Shown here one piece after another: positions 1 through 6,944 of a DNA stretch of 12,906 bases. A model generated the notes under the pieces. That model saw nothing but the letters and a program-made list of their open reading frames with translations, did no database searches and was not told the DNA's origin. Origin of the DNA: Candidatus Heimdallarchaeota archaeon (GTDB taxonomy: Archaea > Asgardarchaeota > Heimdallarchaeia > Heimdallarchaeales > Heimdallarchaeaceae); NCBI GenBank assembly GCA_016839875.1, contig JAEOTK010000201.1:1-12906 (forward strand), read 5' to 3'. A program made the translations under genes and the position numbers. Each line of letters begins with the position of its first letter. Within the stretch, counting starts at the first letter, position 1.

Positions 1-362
1 CTATTTCATCTTCGGGAGAGACAAAGATTGAGGATCAACTTGCTCTAACTGAAGGATTTGTCGAAATTGAAGTAGTTCTTTCAATACTGGGACATGGTGC
101 AACTGTAACTATAGATAATCTCCAATATAATATTCTTCAATCTTCGGAAGAAACACAACCAGGTATTCCTAGTGAGATAGTTGATATACCATTCTTCAAA
201 GCTCCGAAGAATATAGCTATTGGATTGTTTGTGCTCTTTGATTGTTGGTTGTTATTGGGAATTGTCTTACGAATTTACAGAGGACACAAACTGAAGAAAA
301 AACAGCTTACTGAAAATGATGAGTTCATTTTAGAGATTGCTCAACTCTCTCAAGATTCATAG
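1..362 (+). CDS. C-terminal end of a membrane-anchored surface protein (5' truncated by the window)
   Basis: An open frame enters at position 3 and ends with TAG at 360-362, giving about 119 residues of a protein whose start lies upstream. The first 70 residues are rich in beta-forming and polar residues, as in an extracytoplasmic sandwich domain. Next comes one hydrophobic helix (around IAIGLFVLFDCWLLLGIVL), then a basic stretch (RIYRGHKLKKK), which by the positive-inside rule puts the short acidic C-terminal tail in the cytoplasm. I infer a type I surface protein held by one C-terminal membrane helix. I do not recognise the family. It is followed by a 60-base gap that contains a promoter, so it is probably not in the same transcription unit as the next genes. 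Confidence 0.75.
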   Translation, partial: ISSSGETKIEDQLALTEGFVEIEVVLSILGHGATVTIDNLQYNILQSSEETQPGIPSEIVDIPFFKAPKNIAIGLFVLFDCWLLLGIVLRIYRGHKLKKKQLTENDEFILEIAQLSQDS

Positions 363-394
363 ATTTTAGTCTAATTTCAAATAGATTCTCCTAC

Positions 395-410
395 TTTAAA
401 AACCAATTCA
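395..410 (+). promoter_or_regulatory. Archaeal promoter P1: TATA box plus CAATTCA element
   Basis: TTTAAAAA at 395-402 is followed by CAATTCA at 404-410, and the next ATG is at 423. An archaeal TATA box lies about 25 bases before the transcript start, so the mRNA would begin at or next to the ATG (leaderless). The same two-part pattern with the same spacing precedes the genes at 3344 and 9195, which is the main reason to believe it. Confidence 0.55.
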
Positions 411-422
411 CTGATTGTACAA

Positions 423-1817
423 ATGAGCATGGCATTTACATCCACTATATTTAGCAAACTAAAGCAATTTAGTAAAAATCAGAAGAATAGTATAAAGGAG
501 AAACTCTATTCTAAAGGAGAGTTTCCTTTGTATTTCCAGATATTCATTGCAATAATCTTCTGGTTGTTTTTATTCGTTCTTTTGCTTATTGTTTGGAATC
601 CAGAAATGAAGTGGAGCCTTGGTATCATTGCAGTAGTTGGAGCATATTTAGTAGTTGAAGCAGTAAATTATGTTGGTCGAAAAACTGTTGCAAAAGATTC
701 AAAAGAAGAAGAAGATGTAGAGGATTATGAGATAGAAGAAAAGCTTTCTCCAGAGATGGAACTGCTTGAATACAACTCAATTATTATAAGTGATGTCTTC
801 AAATCTGGAGGATTTGTTTTATCGAAAAAAGACAAAGGAAAATTATTACTCACTCCAGTCATTGTTCAAACTATAAGTTCGATATCATCAACAAATTCCT
901 TATTCAGTTTCCTTTCAGGAACTTCATTGAGAAAAATCAGTTTGAAGTATCATTGCAGTGTAGTAGATTCATCTCGATATGAAGTTCTGCTCCTTAAAGG
1001 TGCTTCTACAAGATGTAGAATAAGATCTTTTTCAAATGCTCTTCTAAAATTGAGAGAGACATTTTTTTATGAGGCGATTGATTTGATTTCAGAATTGAGG
1101 ATAGAGAATAGAATTGAGTTAGAAGCTCCTACATCAGAGATTCTACAGGAATTATTCCCAACTTATTCGAAAATAATCAAGATATCTAGCGATCAATCAG
1201 AAAATGAAAGTATATCCTCTATTTCTTCAAATGAAATTATTGAATTAGAGGAAAAAATTGAGGAAGAAATTATTGAGACAGAAACAGAAGAGGTTCTTCA
1301 GGCTGAAGTTCCAAAGACAGAATATTCTGATAAAGAAGCTCAACAAAGAAATATGATGGTAGAGGTTCTTCTACAAGAACTTGATTTCTCATTTGAATCT
1401 TTCTTGAGTGCTGCAAAAGGCTATTACAAGAAAAGTATAGAAAATAATCTTGGAAAGACCTATCAAATAAAACAAGATAAATTTCTAAAAACAGTCTACT
1501 TGTTTTGCGATAAGAACAATCTTCCATTTTTCTATCCTTCTTATTCATATTTACTAAAGATCATAGAATTTTTGGAGATAGAATTTCCATCTTCTTCCGA
1601 TATAGAGAATTACATCATGAAACTAGCAGATGAGTATATCTCAATAGTAATTCCAGAAGATGTAACTGCTGAACTCAATACTTTCTTAGAACAGAAATTC
1701 AAGAATAATGGAAATGGTCAAACTACATCTAATAGTATGCAAAGTACTGATGTAGAATCAATTCCACTACCCCCATCCAAAGTAACAGAAAATGAAGGAG
1801 ATGAGACAAATGATTGA
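423..1817 (+). CDS. Two-helix membrane protein with large cytoplasmic domain, family unknown
   Basis: The product has 464 residues. A basic N-terminus is followed by two hydrophobic helices at about 36-60 and 63-83, joined by a very short loop, so both ends should be cytoplasmic. An acidic linker (about 92-106) leads to an alpha/beta region (about 108-255), then a strongly acidic low-complexity stretch (about 260-300). A helical domain follows (about 310-430), with a polar disordered tail. No catalytic motif or nucleotide-binding loop is visible, and I do not recognise the family. It is the first gene of unit A and overlaps the next membrane protein, so it may be a membrane scaffold for the ATPases encoded downstream; that is inference. 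The ATG at 423 lies 28 bases after the start of the TATA box. A second in-frame ATG at 429 is possible. Confidence 0.85.
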   Translation: MSMAFTSTIFSKLKQFSKNQKNSIKEKLYSKGEFPLYFQIFIAIIFWLFLFVLLLIVWNPEMKWSLGIIAVVGAYLVVEAVNYVGRKTVAKDSKEEEDVEDYEIEEKLSPEMELLEYNSIIISDVFKSGGFVLSKKDKGKLLLTPVIVQTISSISSTNSLFSFLSGTSLRKISLKYHCSVVDSSRYEVLLLKGASTRCRIRSFSNALLKLRETFFYEAIDLISELRIENRIELEAPTSEILQELFPTYSKIIKISSDQSENESISSISSNEIIELEEKIEEEIIETETEEVLQAEVPKTEYSDKEAQQRNMMVEVLLQELDFSFESFLSAAKGYYKKSIENNLGKTYQIKQDKFLKTVYLFCDKNNLPFFYPSYSYLLKIIEFLEIEFPSSSDIENYIMKLADEYISIVIPEDVTAELNTFLEQKFKNNGNGQTTSNSMQSTDVESIPLPPSKVTENEGDETND

Positions 1818-2466
1818 AGATATGTTTTTCCTGAATATAATAGAATTTTATCTCAAGTTTTGGTTGATTTCTCTATTCTTAAGATGGATATTATCCTTTA
1901 TGCCTGGAAAGATATTTGAGCTAATATCTTTTATTGGTAATTTAGTTCGCCATCCTGTAAAACGGTTTTTCTACTGGTTATACGGAGTAAAAGTTTTAGA
2001 AACCGATTTGGAGAAATCTGTATTTCAAACCGAAGAAGTTGTGAGTTTTGATTGCAGAATAACTTCGAACGTAATCGGTCCACTGCTAATTCTGACATAT
2101 GTTGGGTCTTTCATATTCTACTGGGCTGGATATCTTTATGATATTGAACAAACCTGGATAAGTATAACTCTCTACGTTTTAGCTTTTGCTATAATTCTAA
2201 TGTCAGCTCCTAGCTATCACGAATCAGAAGAGCTGATTAGAGTAAGCATCAAATCGATCTTCATATGGTTAGCAAAAGTAGTAGTACTTTGTATACCAAT
2301 TTACTTACTTCTACATTATCTTGTAGGTATAGAAACACTTGCTCAGGGTGCCTTTATTCTAGCACTGATGATACCATTCTATCATCATAGAGGTGAAGCA
2401 AAAGAGGAGAAATTCGTCAAAACCAAAAAAGCTAAGTTAATCGAGGCTGACCCATTTGGTGAATGA
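1810..2466 (+). CDS. Polytopic membrane protein, family unknown
   Basis: I chose ATG 1810 (218 residues). It overlaps the previous stop by 8 bases, as at the other junctions here, and has GGAG at 1797-1800 with a 9-base gap. An in-frame ATG at 1792 would add six residues. Hydrophobic helices lie at about 13-30, 88-110, 115-134, 149-172 and 176-191, with an amphipathic stretch at 35-46, so four or five membrane passes. Residues 50-85 and the Lys-rich C-terminus (from about 194) are soluble. There is no HExxH, DEDD or other obvious catalytic motif, and I do not recognise the family. Its place between a two-helix membrane protein and a RecA-type ATPase suggests a pore or anchor component of one complex. 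The small VirB3/VirB6/CedA-type membrane proteins of DNA transporters are a structural analogy only. Confidence 0.82.
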   Translation: MIEDMFFLNIIEFYLKFWLISLFLRWILSFMPGKIFELISFIGNLVRHPVKRFFYWLYGVKVLETDLEKSVFQTEEVVSFDCRITSNVIGPLLILTYVGSFIFYWAGYLYDIEQTWISITLYVLAFAIILMSAPSYHESEELIRVSIKSIFIWLAKVVVLCIPIYLLLHYLVGIETLAQGAFILALMIPFYHHRGEAKEEKFVKTKKAKLIEADPFGE

Positions 2467-3292
2467 CAATAATACACCTTTTTCAAGCGTAAAATATCCT
2501 ATGGATAATGAAGAAACGATTGAGAAAACTGCTAAAAATGAAGAAGAAGTAATTCAAGGAACAAGTCAAATTTCTGAGATACCATCAATAGTATCTACAA
2601 AAGAGATTAGATCTCCAGAAAAGAAAATCAATGATGTTCAAATAGAAAGCGAACCAATCCTCGAAGAGGTTGATGAAATCAGCTTTATCGACATTAGAAA
2701 AGAAAATAATCTAATACACATCTATGGTCCTCCTAGCAGCGGAAAAACAACTTTCGCAATACAGGCAGCTATTGAGATATTTCCTCAAAATTCATACTTT
2801 CTGATTACCAGTCATTCAACATCATTTTTGAAAAGAATGAAATTAATGATAGCTGATAATAGATGGAAAGAACACAAAGAATTGAGTAAACATCTTTATC
2901 CAATATCAACCAGCAATTTGGCAGAATTGGAGGAACAAATTGAACAGTTCAAGTTGATTAATCCAAATGAGGTTGGATTAATTGTTATAGATCATATCAC
3001 TGATTACATTCGAGGGGAAATACACAAAGAAGAAAGAAGAATGAGATTAAGAAACATCCTTGAGACACTTTATCTATTAGCTGATGAAAAGCATTGTAAA
3101 GTAATTCTGGTTAATGGTTTTTCTTACAAGGATTCAGCTCCGGCTGAAGATATTATCGAATCTTTTTGTGATTTGACTGTTTTAGCGGAGAATGATGGGA
3201 TGGATACAAATTTACTTGTAGAGGAGGAGAGATTTAAGATTCGATTCGATAATTCTGGAATAAAGAATATTCATTTGAATATCTACTTCTAG
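2459..3292 (+). CDS. RadB-like RecA-family ATPase with acidic N-terminal extension
   Basis: There are 277 residues from GTG 2459, chosen because it gives the same 8-base overlap as the neighbouring junctions; TTG 2456 is the alternative. Residues 1-75 are acidic, Ser/Ile/Lys-rich and probably disordered. The rest is a compact RecA core: Walker A GPPSSGKTT (90-98); Walker B LIVIDHITD with Asp178 followed by an arginine (DYIRGE), as in the ViDSit..yR pattern of RadB and RadA; and a strand (KVILVNGF) where RadB and RadA carry the TNQV sensor. There is no helix-hairpin-helix domain, so it resembles RadB or other archaeal RadA paralogues rather than RadA itself. ATP binding looks intact. The usual Walker B serine is replaced by His179. 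Its place after two membrane genes is unusual and suggests that it works at the membrane. A KaiC-like ATPase is the alternative. Confidence 0.8.
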   Translation: MNDNNTPFSSVKYPMDNEETIEKTAKNEEEVIQGTSQISEIPSIVSTKEIRSPEKKINDVQIESEPILEEVDEISFIDIRKENNLIHIYGPPSSGKTTFAIQAAIEIFPQNSYFLITSHSTSFLKRMKLMIADNRWKEHKELSKHLYPISTSNLAELEEQIEQFKLINPNEVGLIVIDHITDYIRGEIHKEERRMRLRNILETLYLLADEKHCKVILVNGFSYKDSAPAEDIIESFCDLTVLAENDGMDTNLLVEEERFKIRFDNSGIKNIHLNIYF

Positions 3293-3309
3293 ATTGAGTA
3301 TTATCCTCG

Positions 3310-3325
3310 TTTTTAAATCAATTCA
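3310..3325 (+). promoter_or_regulatory. Archaeal promoter P2: TATA box plus CAATTCA element
   Basis: In the 51-base gap before the gene at 3344, TTTTTAAAT (3310-3318) is followed directly by CAATTCA (3319-3325), in the same register as P1. The expected transcript start is about 3339, which leaves only a few bases of leader. It probably drives the nuclease-like, HerA-like and helicase genes as one mRNA. Confidence 0.55.
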
Positions 3326-3343
3326 AGTATAATAGGTTGAAAC

Positions 3344-3814
3344 ATGGCTTACAGTATTGAGAATCAGTTAGTAGATGAACTTGCTGATAAATGGAAAAAC
3401 GAAGAAAAGCAAGTTGTGAAGGAGTTAACTATCCCTATTGTAAATCAGATTTATTACGATAATTATCTAGAAGGAAGAGAATATATTAGAATAGACCTTG
3501 CAGCTTACGATGATCAAACTGATGAGATTATCTTCGTAGAAGCTGAAAATGGACTTTATCTACAACATCCTCAGATATATCTTCCATTTTGTAATAAGCT
3601 TTACATACTATGCCCAGAAGACAAATCTTCATTCAGAGATGAACAAATAAAATGGAGCAAAAGTGAAGGAATTGGGATTATAGAGAGGGCAAAAACTGGA
3701 GGTTTGAATGTCTCATTAAATCCAACTTCAAGGAATATTTTTCCGGCTGTTAATGCTTTCGTGAAATCTAGGTTTTTCAAAAGAGTAGAGAAGGAGAGGA
3801 AAAAAAATGCTTAG
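3344..3814 (+). CDS. PD-(D/E)XK-fold nuclease-like protein with variant active site
   Basis: The 156-residue product has the layout of the restriction-endonuclease-like (PD-(D/E)XK) fold. Glu6 lies in the first helix, Asp51 ends a strand in RIDLAAYD, and Glu66-Ala-Glu68 ends the next strand (IIFVEAENG). A helix containing Gln74/Gln77 and Tyr79 follows, resembling the Q..xY motif of RecB-type nucleases. The normal E-x-K lysine is Glu68, so cleavage activity is uncertain; it may be a variant nuclease or a DNA-binding or structural relative. It is the first gene of unit B and overlaps the HerA-fold gene by 8 bases. In many archaea HerA is paired with the NurA nuclease. This protein is not NurA but holds the equivalent genomic position. 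The ATG at 3344 follows the promoter closely. Confidence 0.65.
   Translation: MAYSIENQLVDELADKWKNEEKQVVKELTIPIVNQIYYDNYLEGREYIRIDLAAYDDQTDEIIFVEAENGLYLQHPQIYLPFCNKLYILCPEDKSSFRDEQIKWSKSEGIGIIERAKTGGLNVSLNPTSRNIFPAVNAFVKSRFFKRVEKERKKNA
3793..3799 (+). promoter_or_regulatory. Strong ribosome-binding site inside the end of the nuclease-like gene
   Basis: GGAGAGG ends 7 bases before ATG 3807. It lies within the last codons of the upstream gene and fixes the start of the HerA-like protein, supporting coupled translation across the 8-base overlap. Confidence 0.6.
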
Positions 3815-6800
3815 ACTTCCAACAAGAAAAAAACAAACAAACAGACTATATGGTCCAAAGAAGACTCTATATATCCTGAAGGATAAAAATAAAGTTACAA
3901 TTTATGCGACTTTTATCATTAAACCATACAAAGCAATAGATGTAGAAGAAGATTCGAAGAAGAGATTCCCATATAACCAGAAACAAGAGGAGAAAAAAGA
4001 TCCTCTACTTTTGTTATTGAATCAGCTGAAGCATCTTAAGATTTCCTTACATAGAATGTTTATTCCAGGAAATGTTTCAAAGAAGAATAAAAAGGAAGAG
4101 AATACAACAAAATCGAAAACAAAGAATACACTTCTTGATGATCTCTTTGTTGAAGATAACAGCTCAATTGAGGTTTCCCTATCATTCTATATTGTAAAAG
4201 TATGGAAAGAATTCAGCCTTCTAGAATCTTTTTATTCTATAGAAGAACTGGTTGAAGATTTTCGAGCTCTACTGCGAAATGAATTGAAGCAGAAGCTTGA
4301 GAACGTAGGTAGAGTAGGCAGAATATTAGGAAGTACTCTTGAGGAATTTATTCTTTACAGTACTCTCGATCATAGTAATTTTCTATCTTCTGATAACAAA
4401 ATATTTAGTGATTTGACTAAGGATTATGCTGTAATTGAAAAAAACACAGATTTTCACAAATCGTTCAAACCAGGTCCAGCTGTAGATTTGAGACCTGAAA
4501 GCGTATTCTCATTTCCCACAGGAATAACATCAGATGACAATTTGCTAATTGGTCTAGCTGATAATGATTCTCCAATAGGATTTCCACCTAACCCCATGTT
4601 TCCTTTGTTAATATCTGGAGATAAAAGAACTAGAGAGATTATAACATGTAAGCTATTTGAACAAAATAAGAATTTCATTTTACTAGATCCCAAATCTAAT
4701 CTGGAATTCAAGGATAGGATAAAATCCTCTTTTGACTATCTAACATTAGGTGAGGATTTTCTGTTTAATGTATTAACTCCAGTCACAGCAGAATCTTATA
4801 TGACTGAAAAGATTTCGTCTCAATATCTTGGAAATTTTATAGATATTATCAAAGCAGTATCAGATGTGAGAAATGATGCAGCTGTTTTATTGAGAGATCT
4901 CATAGATTTCTATGTAAATGAATACCAAGAGGAACAAGAAGAGATACTCTTCCCACGTCATGATACACCAGTATCATTGGATGACCTCTACACAATGTTA
5001 ACTGTAGATCCTGGTGGTTTGATAATTACTGATTTTCAGCTTTCTACTGTGAGAGCTTTGATTAATGACATAAGGGATGTTAGTATAAGTGAAACAACTA
5101 GAATCAATGAAATAAGAGGATTAGAACAGCTGTTTTCATCCAGTAAAATTATCGATTTTAGTGCTCAAGGTTACAAAATTCAGAAGCTTTTCCTTTATTC
5201 ATTTTTACTTCAATTAACTGTTATCACTCAAGTAATGGATTTTGATGAAGATATCCTGATTTATATCGATGATGCTGAATTATTCTTCTCAAGAGAAATT
5301 GAAAAAACAATTTTAAAACATATACTCAAAAAACTTGAAAACAGCCCTTTCAAACTTATATTTTCTACACCTTTCCCATCTCAATTGGCTTCAGCTGTTT
5401 TTGATCTTACACACAATAGAATCATTGGTAATCTGAAATCAGCTAGGTGTCTAAAACTAATTTCTGATTCCCATGGGTTGGATAAAATCCAACATGAGTT
5501 TATTCGACGACTACCTAAGAATAATTTTTTGTTAGTACGAGAAGATCTTCAGGAGAAACCTATTTTGTTAAGATTCTTTCCAGATGAAGCAGATAGACAT
5601 GATACAGAGAAACTTGAAAGGGTTATGCAAAAGGAATCAAAGCAAATCGAGGATAAGTTTGGAGAAACACAAATATCTCCTAACTTAGAAGAATTTTCGA
5701 AATTGTATCCTGTTATGTTAGACGTATTAGAAAAACTCTCAACAAAGGTGAACAGAGGGATAAATACTGAATCAATTGTTAATCTCTTCCCAAATAGGGA
5801 AACTAAGGATGTCAAGGAAACCGTATCTATTCTTGAATTATATGGATATATTTTCATAGAAACAGTTGATAAAAGAGGAAAAAAAGGAGAATATTGGACG
5901 AAAATTACTCCTCGAGGAAAGAAGTTTCTGGATAAATTGAAGTACAAAGAATTAATCAAAGAGAGGAATAAAGAAGCTGAGAATTTACAGAAACAAGAAT
6001 CAGGTTCAAAAGACGATTTATCTTCCTTTGTTGAATCATCATTAATTGAAGACACTCAAACAAAAACACATGAATTAGATAATGATAGAGAAAGTCTTCA
6101 GAACATAAGAAAAAGTATTCAAGATATTAGGGATTCTAAAGATGAAGTCAAAGAGAAACTTGGAGCTCTTAATCTTATTCTTAAGAAACTTATGTCTGAT
6201 ATAGATAGCAGTCAAGAAGACGATTACCATAGACTCAATGAATTTAGAGCATCTCTAACAAACTTAATTCTTGAAGAGAAATCGCTTAAGAATATACCTG
6301 CAAAAATCCAAAAGAGAATTTTTGATAAATCTCTCTCTCTTATTGATGAAATCCAGATTCAATCTTCGTTTAAAGGAAAAAGACTTTCAGATGAAGATGA
6401 AAAAAATGTGAACAGAATTATAGAAAATGAACTAAAATCTGATAAATGGAGAGACTTTGAAAGAGAAGTCTTCCTAACAGAGATTCCAGAATTATCAAAA
6501 ATAGGTAAAAAGAACAAGAAAATCACGGATTTCCTTAGTTCTGAAAATCCTGAAGTTATACTGAGAGGTTTAGAACTCTCAATTGATATACCGAAGAAGG
6601 AGTTTGTTTTTGCTGCTAAAAAAACGATAGCTTCGCTTATGCAAATCAAGATGAGATTTTACCCAAATATGGACATAGAAACATATCTAGAAGAAATCTG
6701 CACATTTTTTGAAAATCAAAGTATGCCGGAGCCATTTGAAAACTCTATGCAATTGATCAGCGAATATGCACTACTAAAGATAGTTGGATCAAAGCATACA

Positions 6801-6944
6801 ACAGAACAAAAAAAGAGAAAGAAGATAATCGAAATCATACAGGAAGAATCTGATTCTTTTGTTTTCGATTTTACAGATAAGGAAAAGGGTAGTATTGTAA
6901 ATCAATTGATTTCAAAACTGAGGAAGAGAATGAATAATGCATGA
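3807..6944 (+). CDS. HerA/VirB4-fold ATPase-like protein with degenerate Walker A, winged helix and coiled coil
   Basis: The product has 1045 residues. The N-terminal ~240 residues are a basic, partly beta region of unknown fold. The core (about 245-590) follows the HerA/VirB4/DUF87 order: IGLADNDSPIGF (the family's G...dg.pv strand); the P-loop position, which reads SGDKRTRE (270-277) and lacks the GK[ST] signature; ILLDPKSN (as in viDpkGE); a helical insert; a Walker B-like strand IYIDDAE (485-491, DD in place of DE); and FSTPFPSQLA (as in aTQ.Ps.la). A winged helix follows (about 628-710), then charged coiled-coil segments (about 711-840) and a C-terminal helical domain. The fold assignment rests on motif order. 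Loss of the P-loop implies no normal ATP hydrolysis, so it may be a structural ring or act with an active partner. The start is fixed by GGAGAGG at 3793-3799. It overlaps both neighbours by 8 bases. Confidence 0.72.
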   Translation: MLRLPTRKKQTNRLYGPKKTLYILKDKNKVTIYATFIIKPYKAIDVEEDSKKRFPYNQKQEEKKDPLLLLLNQLKHLKISLHRMFIPGNVSKKNKKEENTTKSKTKNTLLDDLFVEDNSSIEVSLSFYIVKVWKEFSLLESFYSIEELVEDFRALLRNELKQKLENVGRVGRILGSTLEEFILYSTLDHSNFLSSDNKIFSDLTKDYAVIEKNTDFHKSFKPGPAVDLRPESVFSFPTGITSDDNLLIGLADNDSPIGFPPNPMFPLLISGDKRTREIITCKLFEQNKNFILLDPKSNLEFKDRIKSSFDYLTLGEDFLFNVLTPVTAESYMTEKISSQYLGNFIDIIKAVSDVRNDAAVLLRDLIDFYVNEYQEEQEEILFPRHDTPVSLDDLYTMLTVDPGGLIITDFQLSTVRALINDIRDVSISETTRINEIRGLEQLFSSSKIIDFSAQGYKIQKLFLYSFLLQLTVITQVMDFDEDILIYIDDAELFFSREIEKTILKHILKKLENSPFKLIFSTPFPSQLASAVFDLTHNRIIGNLKSARCLKLISDSHGLDKIQHEFIRRLPKNNFLLVREDLQEKPILLRFFPDEADRHDTEKLERVMQKESKQIEDKFGETQISPNLEEFSKLYPVMLDVLEKLSTKVNRGINTESIVNLFPNRETKDVKETVSILELYGYIFIETVDKRGKKGEYWTKITPRGKKFLDKLKYKELIKERNKEAENLQKQESGSKDDLSSFVESSLIEDTQTKTHELDNDRESLQNIRKSIQDIRDSKDEVKEKLGALNLILKKLMSDIDSSQEDDYHRLNEFRASLTNLILEEKSLKNIPAKIQKRIFDKSLSLIDEIQIQSSFKGKRLSDEDEKNVNRIIENELKSDKWRDFEREVFLTEIPELSKIGKKNKKITDFLSSENPEVILRGLELSIDIPKKEFVFAAKKTIASLMQIKMRFYPNMDIETYLEEICTFFENQSMPEPFENSMQLISEYALLKIVGSKHTTEQKKRKKIIEIIQEESDSFVFDFTDKEKGSIVNQLISKLRKRMNNA

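Noticed and set aside
1792..1809. ATG 1792 as the start of the second membrane protein
   Set aside because: It would give a 26-base overlap and has no clear ribosome-binding site. ATG 1810 has GGAG at a good distance and the 8-base overlap seen at the other junctions.
2456..2458. TTG 2456 as the start of the RadB-like gene
   Set aside because: GTG one codon later is a stronger start codon and restores the 8-base overlap. The difference is one residue and cannot be settled by sequence alone.
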